Notes under the pieces: generated by a model
Databases searched by the model: none
What the model was told of the DNA's origin: nothing
What the model saw: only the letters and a program-made list of their open reading frames with translations
Shown: piece after piece, positions 26,720 to 36,190 of the stretch
Layout of the letters: every line of letters starts with the position of its first letter
How positions within the stretch are numbered: the first letter of the stretch is position 1
Made by a program: the position numbers and the translations under genes
NCBI RefSeq assembly: GCF_001263395.1
Contig: NZ_CP011786.1
Location: forward strand, 1,302,001 to 1,366,000
Source: Bifidobacterium actinocoloniiforme DSM 22766
GTDB taxonomy: Bacteria > Actinomycetota > Actinomycetes > Actinomycetales > Bifidobacteriaceae
DNA: 64,000 bases
Reading direction: 5' to 3'

Positions 26720-26878
26720 TGAATGCGCTCCTTTTCTCTTACCTTATCTATAGTGCAGGTCCAACCGATAGTTCCCCATCTTTCACCGCCACGATGCAAG
26801 ATTGCAGTCAGTGCCGGTTAGACCCCGCGCAAGTTTGATTATACGCATAGCCTAGGCAAAAGGGCAAATAAAAAGAGC

Positions 26879-26924
26879 CACAGGAAGCCTACTGCTGTAA
26901 TGGGTTTGTAACTACGCTCCTGTG
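26879..26924 (-). terminator. Putative terminator of the upstream APC permease
   Basis: On the minus strand CACAGGA and TCCTGTG (26918-26924 and 26879-26885) can pair with a long loop, followed by GGCTCTTTTTATTT. Position after the permease stop (26975) and the T run support termination. Confidence 0.4.
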
Positions 26925-26974
26925 ATTACCCGCAGCCTGGCACGCCTGGACGCCGTCAAATGCAACTCACGAAT

Positions 26975-28492
26975 TCAAGCCTTCGCCGCTCCGCGATGCT
27001 TCCAGAGGCATGCGCCGCCGAAAACCAGCAGCCAAATCAGGCCGCAGACGGCGGACGCTCGCGTGTCCTGCGCCAGGAAGAGCGAAGCGTAGACGAACAC
27101 GAAGAAGGCGATGGCCAGCGAGCCAGTCCACCGGTAGGCCGGCATGAGGAAACCATCCGCCACGAAGTCAGCTGAAGCGCGGTAGCGGCGGTGGGTCACG
27201 ATCAGCAAGACATAGATGAAAATAATCACCGCGGAGGACGCTGAGGCGAACAGGACGAACGCGGACGAGAATCCCGGCAGCGAGCGCAGGACGGGTGACA
27301 AGAGGATGAGCAAGCCGGACACCAGGATGGCCCTAGCCGGCACATGGCCCCGCTTGGAGATGACGGCCAAGGAGCGCATGGCAGGGTTCTCAGCCGAGCC
27401 GGCCAGTTGGAAGAGGTTGCGGCCGGCCGAATAGAGCAGGGAGTTCAAGGCCGAGGCCGCGGCCGTTATCACGACGAAGAAGACCAGCGCGGCCGCCCAG
27501 TCCAGCCCGGCGTATCGGAAGACCATCACGAAGGGGGAGGCGAACGTCCCGTCCGACTTGGGCTTGAAGGTGCGCCAGGGGACGATGAGCATGATGGCGA
27601 CCAAAGCGCCCACATAGAAGATCAGCACGCGCACAATAATCTCGTTGATGGCCTTAGGCAGGACCTTGCGCGGATTCTGGGTCTCCGAGACCGTGACGCC
27701 AACGAATTCGATCATCTCGTAGGCGAAGAAGACCATTTGGAAGCTCATGAAGAAGGAGAGCCATCCATTCGGTGCCAAGGAGAAACCGTTCAGGATATTG
27801 TCAATGCCCGCGTGGCCAGCCGGGGAGGCGGGCTCGGAACCGGACATGTGGATTTCCGGATAATGGAAGCCTATGATCACCATGACCACGGCGGTGGCGA
27901 TCATGCCCACAATCAGTGTGATTTTAATCATCGAGAACCAGAACTCGGCCTCGCCGAACACGCGCACCGCAATCAGGTTGATGGCCACCATGGCCAGCAG
28001 GAAGGCCAGCTCAATCAGGAAGCGCCAGGAGGACAGGTCGATGCCGAACGTGTTGAAGAACGTGACGAAATAGGTGCCTACGGCGGTCAGCTCGGACATG
28101 CCTATGAGAATCAGCACGATCCAGTAGGACCAGCCAGCGAAGGAGCCCCAGCCCGGGCCCAGGTAGCGCGAAATGAACGCGATGAAAGTGTGCTGGTCGG
28201 GGTCGGCGTACATCAGCTCGCCAATCGCCCGCATCAGCAGGAACATGATGAGGCCTACTGCTATATAAACGAAAATGATCGATGGACCGGTCAGAGCGAT
28301 TGACTTGCCCGAGCCAAGGAAGAGGCCGGTGCCAATTGTGCCGCCGATGGCGATGAACTGCACGTGACGCTTGCTCAAGCCACGCTCCATCTGGTTGCCT
28401 GCACCAGGCCGCTGACCGGCGCCATCCGTGGATTCGGCCGCAGCCTGCCAGGAGGCCGAGGTCTGCTGATTGTCTTCGTCTGAATTTCGCAT
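26975..28492 (-). CDS. APC-family amino acid permease (CycA/AnsP-like)
   Basis: A 505-residue, 12-helix amino-acid:proton symporter. GLSKRHVQFIAIGGTIGTGL is the characteristic first-helix motif with the GxG substrate-binding break. EMIEFVGVTVSETQNPRKVL is the helix 6 and following loop signature of the amino acid transporter subgroup handling alanine, serine, glycine or aromatic residues. The start at 28492 has AGGTG five bases upstream, while the in-frame ATG at 28516 has no ribosome-binding site. A hydrophilic N-terminus precedes helix 1. It is divergent from the next permease across about 240 bases. Exact substrate not determined. Confidence 0.82.
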   Translation of the reverse strand: MRNSDEDNQQTSASWQAAAESTDGAGQRPGAGNQMERGLSKRHVQFIAIGGTIGTGLFLGSGKSIALTGPSIIFVYIAVGLIMFLLMRAIGELMYADPDQHTFIAFISRYLGPGWGSFAGWSYWIVLILIGMSELTAVGTYFVTFFNTFGIDLSSWRFLIELAFLLAMVAINLIAVRVFGEAEFWFSMIKITLIVGMIATAVVMVIIGFHYPEIHMSGSEPASPAGHAGIDNILNGFSLAPNGWLSFFMSFQMVFFAYEMIEFVGVTVSETQNPRKVLPKAINEIIVRVLIFYVGALVAIMLIVPWRTFKPKSDGTFASPFVMVFRYAGLDWAAALVFFVVITAAASALNSLLYSAGRNLFQLAGSAENPAMRSLAVISKRGHVPARAILVSGLLILLSPVLRSLPGFSSAFVLFASASSAVIIFIYVLLIVTHRRYRASADFVADGFLMPAYRWTGSLAIAFFVFVYASLFLAQDTRASAVCGLIWLLVFGGACLWKHRGAAKA

Positions 28493-28729
28493 AGGACACC
28501 TATCGTAACTCCCCATCTGGGACGAGCGGTAGGGGCATCCATCCAGCGAGACGGAGAGCGCGGGCCGGCGCGGGCCTGGCTAGACTGGCGGATGGACTTT
28601 CCTAAGCCAGGGCCCACAAGGTTTGGCGGGCGGACAGCGTCAAGCGGGCGACGGGACGGCGAACAACGCCTCGCGCGGCCGGTGTAAGCGAGCAGTGACC
28701 ATGAACCGAAAGCAGGAAGCGCGAGCGCG

Positions 28730-30250
28730 ATGAACAAGCAGGATGCCCCGAATCATCAGAACACTGCGGGGCCGATAACAGCACAGGCAGCGACAGGGGC
28801 GGAAGGAAAGAGGGCCAGCGGTGCTCTGCAACGCACCCTCAAAAACCGCCATATCCAGCTGATTTCGCTCGGAGGGGCCATCGGCACTGGCCTCTTTTAC
28901 GGGTCCAGCGAGTCGATCAAACTGGCCGGGCCGGCGATTCTGCTGGCGTATCTGATTGGTGGGGCGGCCATTTTCATGATTGTGCGGGCCCTGAGCGAAA
29001 TGAGCGTGGAAGACGCCCAAGCCGGCGCTTTCTCCTACTACGCGAGTCGCTACTGGTCCAAGCGCGCGGGCTTCGTCTCCGGCTGGAACTACTGGCTCAA
29101 CTACATTCTGGTTTCCATGGTGGAGCTGGCCGTGGTGGGTTCCTTCGTCAGCTACTGGTTCCCCGCGATTCCAGCCTGGGTTTCGGCCGCCGTCTTCCTG
29201 CTGGTGATCACCGCGGCCAATCTGATGGGGGTGGCCCGCTTCGGCGAATTCGAATTCTGGTTCGCGACCATCAAGATAGTAGCGATTATCGCGATGATCA
29301 TAGGCGGCGCTGCGGTAGTCATCATGGCCCTGCCTACCACGGGCGGTATGCGCGCTTCCTTCTCCAACTGGTTCAACGACGGCGGGTTCTTCCCCACCGG
29401 GCTGCTGCGACGCGGGCCCGGCGGGCAGTGGACCGGGCTGCTCATGGCCCTGACCATGGTCATGTTCAGCTTCGGAGGCACTGAGCTGATTGGCATCACC
29501 GCCGGGGAGACCGCTGATCCGCGCAAGACCATACCGCGCGCCACCAACGACATCATCTGGCGAATCCTGGTCTTCTATATCGCCGCCCTGGGCGTCATCA
29601 TGGCCGTCGTGCCCTGGCGCTCGATCGGTCAGCCGGATGCGCGGGGAGTGGTGACTAGCCCGTTCGTGCAGATTTTCGATTCGGTCGGCGTGCACGCGGC
29701 CGCAGGCATCCTCAATTTCGTCTGCCTGACTGCAGTGATGAGCGTGTACAACTCCGCCCTCTACTCCAACTCCCGTATGCTCTACTCCTTGGCCCAGCAA
29801 GGCAATGCGCCCAGCTACCTGGCCCGGGTCTCGCGCGGGGGCGTGCCCTACGCGGGAGTGCTCACCTCGGCCGCGATCACCGCTCTAGCGGTTCTCGTAG
29901 TCTTCCTCTGGCCGCGATTCGCCTTCAACTATCTGATGAGCGTGGCCACGATCGCCACCTTAATCAACTGGACCATCATCATGATCACCGAAATGAAGTT
30001 CCGCAAGGCCGTGGCCGCTGGACGCGGGCCTGGGGCGCTGGCCGGCAGAACCGGCCAACCGGCCCTGAACGCTATCGCCTTCAAACTCCCCTGGCCGCGC
30101 GTGACCCCCTGGGTCCTCCTGGCTTTCATGGCCCTGGTCGTAGCGCTGATGTGCTTCTCTCCGTCCTACCGCGTCGCCGTCATCATCGGCCCCATCTGGC
30201 TGGCCGCCCTGGTGGCCGCCTACCAGCTCACCATGCGGAGGAAGCGCTAG
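28730..30250 (+). CDS. APC-family amino acid permease (AroP/CycA-like)
   Basis: A 506-residue, 12-helix amino-acid permease. LKNRHIQLISLGGAIGTGLF is the first-helix signature. GGTELIGITAGETADPRKTI marks helix 6 and the following loop. GRFSYY-like AGAFSYYASRYWSKRAGFVSGW spans helices 3-4. The protein resembles the general aromatic or neutral amino acid transporters but the substrate is not readable. GCAGGAAG precedes the ATG. It is transcribed away from the permease at 26975 and toward the lysine-permease pair, from which it is separated by 690 bases including a riboswitch. Confidence 0.82.
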   Translation: MNKQDAPNHQNTAGPITAQAATGAEGKRASGALQRTLKNRHIQLISLGGAIGTGLFYGSSESIKLAGPAILLAYLIGGAAIFMIVRALSEMSVEDAQAGAFSYYASRYWSKRAGFVSGWNYWLNYILVSMVELAVVGSFVSYWFPAIPAWVSAAVFLLVITAANLMGVARFGEFEFWFATIKIVAIIAMIIGGAAVVIMALPTTGGMRASFSNWFNDGGFFPTGLLRRGPGGQWTGLLMALTMVMFSFGGTELIGITAGETADPRKTIPRATNDIIWRILVFYIAALGVIMAVVPWRSIGQPDARGVVTSPFVQIFDSVGVHAAAGILNFVCLTAVMSVYNSALYSNSRMLYSLAQQGNAPSYLARVSRGGVPYAGVLTSAAITALAVLVVFLWPRFAFNYLMSVATIATLINWTIIMITEMKFRKAVAAGRGPGALAGRTGQPALNAIAFKLPWPRVTPWVLLAFMALVVALMCFSPSYRVAVIIGPIWLAALVAAYQLTMRRKR

Positions 30251-30640
30251 GCGGTCTTTCGTTCCACCACCCATATCCTGCTATGTGAAAACCGCTCGTA
30301 CGTCGGCTTGTAGCCAGGGCGGCAGGCGTTAACAGCCACATTGAGGTATCCGGCGGCCGCACCTTCTAATCCCCGGTCGCACGGACCGTGGATTGGGGGG
30401 GGGAGCGACTGGGAACCAACCTCATAGGGAAAGACAAGCGCCCCTAGGAATCCCTGCCTGCTCGGATTGGTTTCAAAGACGCTGTCCTGCCCCGAATCCC
30501 GCGACGGAAGAGGCCAGCCCAGGATTTTCGGGGGTTTTAAGGATCGGAACGGGTGAAAACGGGAGTGGGAAAGCCCTTCGCCCGCTTATTGGCGGAAGGA
30601 CGTAACACACTAGCGGCAAGGATGCGGTATAGTGTAGGGC
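30251..30640. other. Intergenic stretch with a nine-G tract
   Basis: About 390 bases without a gene. Nine G occur at 30395-30403. The right part probably holds the promoter for the riboswitch-led transcript (TATAGTG near 30628 is a possible -10). Confidence 0.4.
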
Positions 30641-30654
30641 ACATTACAAGTCAC

Positions 30655-30830
30655 AGAAGAGGTCGCTGAGCTCATCAGTAGCCAGGTGGAGGCGTTGCGG
30701 CGCCGGTGAAACCTGGCGAAAGGGTGGTCAGCCGAAACGTCCAGGAGCCGCTGAGCCTGGGGGTTGGGACTGGGTTCAACAAATCCAGGACTGTCGCAGC
30801 GGATGCGCTGCGGAGCGCTATGGACGGTTC
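30655..30830 (+). promoter_or_regulatory. Lysine riboswitch (L box)
   Basis: The aptamer core can be followed by eye: AGAGGTCGC (30658), CAGTAGCC (30676), GGTGGAGG (30685), GGTGAAACCTGGCGAAAGGG (30705-30724), CAGCCGAAACG (30729-30739), and a CCTGG...CCAGG arm (30756-30788) followed by ACTGTCGCAGCGG. This order matches the lysine riboswitch of lysC and lysP leaders. It sits directly before the first of two LysP-like permeases, so lysine should reduce their expression. The exact borders are estimates. Confidence 0.8.
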
Positions 30831-30908
30831 ATGCGTTAGCCTCAGTCGACGGTTGCCCGGAGGCTTCGCGCCCCCAGCACTACGGCTGCGGTTTTCGTCG
30901 TTTTCACG

Positions 30909-30932
30909 CTCCTTCTTACGTATTGCAAGGAG
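30909..30932 (+). promoter_or_regulatory. Hairpin masking the ribosome-binding site of the first lysine permease
   Basis: CTCCTT (30909-30914) can pair with AAGGAG (30927-30932), the ribosome-binding site for the ATG at 30941. I see no strong U-tailed terminator between the aptamer and the gene, so translational control by this element is plausible. Confidence 0.5.
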
Positions 30933-30940
30933 GATGACTC

Positions 30941-32452
30941 ATGGCCCAACAGGAAGCATCGGGCAATTCAAGCGGAACTGCCGGCTCGTCGGGGGTGCAG
31001 CGCAATTTGAAGGCGCGCCATGTCTCGATGATCGCCCTGGGCGGGTGCATCGGCACCGGCCTGTTCATGACATCCGGGTCCACCATCGCCAAAGCAGGCC
31101 CCGGCGGCGGTCTGGTGGCCTACGCGGCCATGGGCATCATGGTCTACGCCCTGATGACCAGCCTGGGCGAGCTGGCCACCCACCTGCCGGTCTCCGGCTC
31201 CTTCGCCACCTACAACGCCCGCTACGTGGACCCGGCCCTAGGCTTCGCCATGGGCTGGAACTACTGGTTTAACTGGGCGATTACGGTGGCGGTGGACATC
31301 TCGACCGCAGCCCTCCTGATCCAATACTGGCTGCCCAATACGCCAGGTTGGATTTGGAGCCTGCTGGTCCTGGTCATAGTCTTCACCATCAACGCGCTGA
31401 CGGTCTCGGCCTTCGGGGAGACCGAGTTCTGGCTCTCGCTCATCAAGGTCCTGACCGTCATCGTCTTCCTGGTCGTCGGCTTCGCTATGATCTTCGGCAT
31501 CATGTTCCACCCCGCCGTGGGCCTGCGGAACTTCACCTACAAGGGCGGGCCCTTCGTGGGCGGCTTCCCGGCCATCCTCTCCGTCTTCCTCATCGCGGGC
31601 TTCTCCTTCCAAGGCACCGAGCTAGTGGGCGTGACGGCCGGCGAGTCGGACAACCCGAGCAAGGCCGTGCCCAAGGCCATCAACGAGGTGTTCTGGAGGA
31701 TCCTCCTCTTCTACATCCTCTCCATCTTCGTCATCGCCGCCCTGATCCCCTACACCTCCCCCAACCTGCTGAGCGCGGCCGACGGCGATATCGCCATGTC
31801 GCCCTTCACTCTCGTCTTCCAGCGGGCGGGCCTGGCCAGCGCGGCTTCAGTCATGAACGCGATCGTGCTCACCTCGGTGCTCTCCGCAGCCAACTCAGGC
31901 TCCTACGCCTCCACCCGCATGCTCTACGCCCTGGCCAGGGACCACTACGCGCCCCAAATATTCGCGCGCACCACCAAGCGCGGCATCCCGATGGCCTCGC
32001 TGATCGCCACTACAATCGTGGCCCTGGCCACCTTCGCCACCTCGATCTTCGGCCAGCAGGTCTACATGTGGCTGGTGGCCGCCTCGGGCCTGACCGGGTT
32101 CATCGCCTGGCTCGGCATCGCCATCAGCCACTTCCGCTTCCGCCGGGCCTTCGTGCTCCAGGGGCACAAGGTCTCCGAGCTCAAGTATCACGCCAAGCTC
32201 TTCCCCCTGGGCCCTATCTTGGCCCTGGTCCTGTGCCTGGTCGTGATCGCCGGGCAGAACATCGAAGCCTTCATCCAGTGGAATTGGCAGGAAATCGGCG
32301 TGACATACATATCGGTCCCGCTCGTGCTCATCCTCTTCTTCGGATATAAGATTAAGCACCATACCAAGCTGATTCCCTTGAAAGACATCGACGTATCAGC
32401 GGCACAGACAGGTGTGGAAGAGCATGAAGCAGCAGAGCAGGTCCAGGGCTAA
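30941..32452 (+). CDS. LysP-like lysine permease (copy 1)
   Basis: A 503-residue, 12-helix APC permease. LKARHVSMIALGGCIGTGLF, then MTSGSTIAKAGPGG, is the first-helix region shared with LysP. AGFSFQGTELVGVTAGESDN and PSKAVPKAINEVFWRI mark helix 6 and the following loop. The upstream lysine riboswitch argues for lysine as substrate, stronger than sequence alone. AAGGAGG precedes the ATG. It overlaps the start of a close paralogue by 29 bases, forming one translational unit. The last residues are charged and cytoplasmic. Confidence 0.88.
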   Translation: MAQQEASGNSSGTAGSSGVQRNLKARHVSMIALGGCIGTGLFMTSGSTIAKAGPGGGLVAYAAMGIMVYALMTSLGELATHLPVSGSFATYNARYVDPALGFAMGWNYWFNWAITVAVDISTAALLIQYWLPNTPGWIWSLLVLVIVFTINALTVSAFGETEFWLSLIKVLTVIVFLVVGFAMIFGIMFHPAVGLRNFTYKGGPFVGGFPAILSVFLIAGFSFQGTELVGVTAGESDNPSKAVPKAINEVFWRILLFYILSIFVIAALIPYTSPNLLSAADGDIAMSPFTLVFQRAGLASAASVMNAIVLTSVLSAANSGSYASTRMLYALARDHYAPQIFARTTKRGIPMASLIATTIVALATFATSIFGQQVYMWLVAASGLTGFIAWLGIAISHFRFRRAFVLQGHKVSELKYHAKLFPLGPILALVLCLVVIAGQNIEAFIQWNWQEIGVTYISVPLVLILFFGYKIKHHTKLIPLKDIDVSAAQTGVEEHEAAEQVQG

Positions 32453-33959
32453 AGCAAGCGACGACCCCCAGGGCGGGGCGGGCGCAGGGGGCGGCAACGC
32501 CGTGCAACGCTCCCTGCGCACCCGCCACATCTCGATGATCGCCTTGGGCGGGTGCATCGGCACCGGCCTGTTCATGACATCCGGGTCCACCATCGCCAAA
32601 GCAGGCCCCGGCGGCGGTCTGGTGGCCTACGCGGCCATGGGCATCATGGTCTACTTCCTGATGACCAGCCTGGGCGAGCTGGCCACGTACATGCCGGTTT
32701 CCGGCTCCTTCGCCTCGTACTCCGCCCGGTTCGTGGACCCGGCCCTAGGCTTCGCCATGGGCTGGGATTACTGGCTGAATTGGACCATCTCCGGGGCGGT
32801 GGACATCTCGACCGCAGCCCTCCTGATCCAATACTGGCTGCCTAACACACCGGGTTGGATTTGGAGCCTACTGGTCCTGGTCATAGTCTTCCTGATCAAC
32901 GCGCTCGCGGTCTCGGCCTTCGGGGAGACCGAGTTCTGGCTCTCGCTCATCAAGGTGGCAACGATCATCGTCTTCCTGGTGATCGGCTTCGCCATGATCT
33001 TCGGCATCATGTTCCACCCGGCCGAAGGCCTGCGGAACTTCACCTATAAGGATGCGCCGTTCGTGGGCGGGCTGCCGGCCATCATGTCGGTCTTCCTGAT
33101 CGCGGGCTACTCCTTCCAGGGCACCGAAGTGGTGGGCGTGACCGCTGGAGAGTCCAAGGACCCAAGCAAGGCCGTGCCCAAGGCCATCAACGAGGTGTTC
33201 TGGAGGATCCTGCTCTTTTACATTCTCTCCATCTTCGTCATCGCCGCCCTGATCCCCTACACCTCCCCCAACCTGCTGGGCGCTTCGGACGCGAATATCG
33301 CCATGTCGCCCTTCACCCTGGTTTTCCAACGGGCCGGGCTGGCGGGGGCTGCCTCGGTCATGAACGCGGTGGTCCTGACCTCGATTCTCTCCGCGGTCAA
33401 CACCGGCGCCTACGCCTCCTCGCGTATGCTCTACGCCCTGGCCCAGGACCACTACGCGCCTAAGATCTTCGCCCACACCACCAAGCACGGCATCCCGATG
33501 GCCGCACTGATCGCAACGGTATGCATGTCGCTAGCTACCTTCACCACTTCGATTTTCGGCCAGTCCTTCTACCTGTGGCTGGTGACCGCGACCGGGCTGA
33601 CCGGTTTCATCGCCTGGATTGGCATAGCCCTGAGCCACTTGCGCTTCCGCCGGGCCTTCAAACTCCAGGGGCATGACGTGAGCGAGCTCAAGTACCACTC
33701 CAGGCTCTACCCTCTGGGCCCTCTCCTGGCGATGGCGCTCTGCCTGATCGTCATCGCCGGACAGGACATCCCCTCCATGGCAAGTCTGAACTGGTCACAC
33801 ATGGCCATGACCTACTTCAGCGTGGTCCTGGTCCTGGTGCTCTACCTGGGCTACAAGTTCATCAACCACACCAAGATCGTCAAGCTCAAGGACATGGACG
33901 TCTCCGGGACCGACGTAATCCCCGGACATCGAAATCAGACAACCGATATACCGGTGTGA
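32424..33959 (+). CDS. LysP-like lysine permease (copy 2)
   Basis: A 511-residue paralogue of the preceding gene. Most of the protein aligns residue for residue (for example LRTRHISMIALGGCIGTGLF, then AGYSFQGTEVVGVTAGESKD), and stretches of DNA are identical, which indicates a tandem duplication. Differences cluster in helices 3-4, helix 12 and the tail. The ATG at 32424 lies inside the end of copy 1 with GGAAG close by, so translation is probably coupled; an in-frame ATG at 32412 is less likely. It is controlled by the same riboswitch. It may carry a different cationic amino acid such as ornithine, but this is not shown. Confidence 0.86.
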   Translation: MKQQSRSRAKASDDPQGGAGAGGGNAVQRSLRTRHISMIALGGCIGTGLFMTSGSTIAKAGPGGGLVAYAAMGIMVYFLMTSLGELATYMPVSGSFASYSARFVDPALGFAMGWDYWLNWTISGAVDISTAALLIQYWLPNTPGWIWSLLVLVIVFLINALAVSAFGETEFWLSLIKVATIIVFLVIGFAMIFGIMFHPAEGLRNFTYKDAPFVGGLPAIMSVFLIAGYSFQGTEVVGVTAGESKDPSKAVPKAINEVFWRILLFYILSIFVIAALIPYTSPNLLGASDANIAMSPFTLVFQRAGLAGAASVMNAVVLTSILSAVNTGAYASSRMLYALAQDHYAPKIFAHTTKHGIPMAALIATVCMSLATFTTSIFGQSFYLWLVTATGLTGFIAWIGIALSHLRFRRAFKLQGHDVSELKYHSRLYPLGPLLAMALCLIVIAGQDIPSMASLNWSHMAMTYFSVVLVLVLYLGYKFINHTKIVKLKDMDVSGTDVIPGHRNQTTDIPV

Positions 33960-33960
33960 C

Positions 33961-34659
33961 TCATTCAGTAACCATGTGGATGTAACGGTAGGCTGTCGAT
34001 TCAGATATTGCTAGCTGTTTAGCAACCCGCGCAACAGAACCCTTGATGTTGAAACAACCTCGATCATTAAGCCGTTTCATCACATCGAGGCGTCGCTCTG
34101 TACCCAGCTGATCCACACGTAACCCGGTCTCAACACAGACCCCATCAATCACCTGGGAAACGATATCTCCAACTGAGGCAACCAGGTTCTCCTCCTGTTG
34201 ATGGATATTATCATAGTCAGCAGAGGGAAAGTACATCTCTTTGAGCTGCCCTACCATATGCTCAACGGCCACGAGCGGGGTGCGATCACTGTTAATACAC
34301 AAGGCGCCGACTATCCTTCCTTGCCGTCTGAGCAGGCAGGTTGACGAGACTAAGGGGTTCTTGTTGGTGGACGACTTTCCTCTGTACCCCACCATGTAGT
34401 CCTTTCCTCCTTGTGCCCCGTCCCGAAGCAACCGCAACAGGAAATCAGTGGCTGGAGACCCCACACTCCTTGAAGAAACATGACCGTTTGCAATAGCAAT
34501 GATTGAATTTTTCACGTTAGATGCATCGTGTAGAACCACCTCAGTCCTCGGACCCAACACTTCACCCAGGAAATCCACCAAAGGAAAGAACTGTCGAAGG
34601 TAGGCTGCATCATCCGCCGCCTCGGAATCTTTACCAGGGAAGGAAGCTTCTTGAGTCAT
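33961..34659 (-). CDS. YheO/DauR-type transcriptional regulator
   Basis: A 232-residue regulator with an N-terminal PAS-like YheO domain (LGPRTEVVLHDASNVKNSII, SSRSVGSPATDFLLRLL, GRIVGALCINSD) and a C-terminal helix-turn-helix (GSVARVAKQLAISESTAYRY, then IHMV). Relatives include DauR, which represses D-arginine catabolism. It is the third gene of the D-serine operon, 120 bases after dsdA in the same direction, so sensing a D-amino acid or its product is a reasonable inference. The ATG at 34659 follows GGAGAGGTTAGAG; an upstream in-frame GTG is less likely. It ends one base from the end of the convergent lysine permease. Confidence 0.85.
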   Translation of the reverse strand: MTQEASFPGKDSEAADDAAYLRQFFPLVDFLGEVLGPRTEVVLHDASNVKNSIIAIANGHVSSRSVGSPATDFLLRLLRDGAQGGKDYMVGYRGKSSTNKNPLVSSTCLLRRQGRIVGALCINSDRTPLVAVEHMVGQLKEMYFPSADYDNIHQQEENLVASVGDIVSQVIDGVCVETGLRVDQLGTERRLDVMKRLNDRGCFNIKGSVARVAKQLAISESTAYRYIHMVTE

Positions 34660-34781
34660 AACTCTAACCTCTCCATGTTTGGACACGACCTTATCACATC
34701 GAATTCGGCATGAAATCAGGGTGGAAACAGCTTTAGTTTTTATGCTCCCACCCTGTATTCACTCCAACCTGAACCTCCGGT

Positions 34782-36131
34782 CTAGAGTAAGCTCTCACCC
34801 TTACTGATATAACCGGCCATCTCGTCCTTAGGTACCATGGATCCGCCTGTACACCAGGCGATGTGCGTGGCATGCGCCATGCTAACATCATCCAGATTCA
34901 TTTTCTGACGATACTCGTTACCTGCCAGAATTCGCCAAGGACCCACGAATCCAGCGGCAGCCGACGGCTCGATATCGATGCCAGCCTTGTCGTGCAGGTT
35001 GGCTTCGATACGGAAGAGCTCATCGTCATCAATTGTAAAGAACCCATCAACAAGATGCTCCATGGCCTTACCAACGAAGCGCGACGGGCGGCCACAGGCC
35101 AGGCCATCGGCTGCAGTCACGTTGTCAATACCGAAGTCCTGGACGCATATCTTGTCATGCAGACCCGTATAAGTCCCCAGAAACATGGAGGGACAGTGCG
35201 TAGGTTCTGCAAAAATGCAATGGACATCATCACCGAAAACGGTCTTGAGGCCGAAGGCAACGCCGCCAGGCGATCCGCCCACTCCACAGGGCAGGTAGAC
35301 AAAGAGGGGATTGTCAGCATTCACGCGCACGTCGTAGGTCTGCAACTGACCAGCAAGACGTCTGCCAGCAACCGCATATCCCAGGAAGAGGGTTGACGAA
35401 TTCTCATCGTCGACGAAGTACGCTTTCTGATCAGCTTCCGCCTCTTTGCGCCCAGAGGCCACTGCTACCGAATAATCCGATTGATATTCGAACACATGGA
35501 CTCCATTGGCACGAAGTTTGTCCTTCTTCCACTGCCTGGCGTCTGCTGACATATGGACACTGGCGTCGAAGCCCAGGGCAGCACTCATGATTCCGATGGA
35601 CAGGCCGAGGTTACCAGTCGAGCCGACTGCAATTTTGTATTGCCCGAAGAATTTCTTCATTTTTGGGGTAGCAAGTTTACGGTAGTCATCGCCAGGTTCC
35701 AAAAGTCCTGCTTCAATGGCCAGATCCTCGGCATGTTTCAGCACCTCGTAGATACCACCTCGAGCTTTGATGGAACCACTGATGGGCAGTTCACTGTCAA
35801 GCTTGGCCCAGAGTTGCCCCGGAAGCGAGTGCCCATACCGTTCCCCAAGAGCCTTGCTCTGATCGGGAACAGCTACCAGCGGTGACTCAATGATGCCTTC
35901 TGAGGTTTTGATCGACGGAAAGAGATCCATGATCAGGGGGGCGAAACGCTTCAGTCTGTCAGCTGCATCATCGACGTCCTTAATCGTTAACCCTACATGG
36001 GCGATACCTTCCTGAGCCGATTGCAACCGGCTGTTGAACCAGGTGGTTTCCTTTTCATGTCTCAGGTCATCCAACACAGGGAAGTCCTTGACCCATTCGG
36101 ACATTGACTTGCCTTGTATTTCATTGTTCAT
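34782..36131 (-). CDS. dsdA: D-serine ammonia-lyase (D-serine dehydratase)
   Basis: A 449-residue PLP enzyme that converts D-serine to pyruvate and ammonia. The PLP-binding Lys lies in [15 protein letters not shown] and the phosphate-binding loop is [30 protein letters not shown] is the glycine-rich loop typical of DsdA. Length agrees with the family (about 440). It is 60 bases after the GntP-type permease and before a YheO-type regulator, all on the minus strand, which makes an uptake-degradation-control unit. AGGAGTCAAACC precedes the ATG. Confidence 0.93.
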   Translation of the reverse strand: MNNEIQGKSMSEWVKDFPVLDDLRHEKETTWFNSRLQSAQEGIAHVGLTIKDVDDAADRLKRFAPLIMDLFPSIKTSEGIIESPLVAVPDQSKALGERYGHSLPGQLWAKLDSELPISGSIKARGGIYEVLKHAEDLAIEAGLLEPGDDYRKLATPKMKKFFGQYKIAVGSTGNLGLSIGIMSAALGFDASVHMSADARQWKKDKLRANGVHVFEYQSDYSVAVASGRKEAEADQKAYFVDDENSSTLFLGYAVAGRRLAGQLQTYDVRVNADNPLFVYLPCGVGGSPGGVAFGLKTVFGDDVHCIFAEPTHCPSMFLGTYTGLHDKICVQDFGIDNVTAADGLACGRPSRFVGKAMEHLVDGFFTIDDDELFRIEANLHDKAGIDIEPSAAAGFVGPWRILAGNEYRQKMNLDDVSMAHATHIAWCTGGSMVPKDEMAGYISKGESLL

Positions 36132-36190
36132 GGTTTGACTCCTTTGTTCACAATTGTTGACAACTGCCTTTACTGTTCAGGGTGAGGACC

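Noticed and set aside
27344-28303. Open frame of 319 codons on the plus strand rich in Glu, His and Asp
   Set aside because: Antisense shadow of the APC permease at 26975-28492; extreme composition with no hydrophobic core.
28640-29800. Open frame of 386 codons on the minus strand
   Set aside because: Antisense to the APC permease at 28730; composition typical of a shadow frame.
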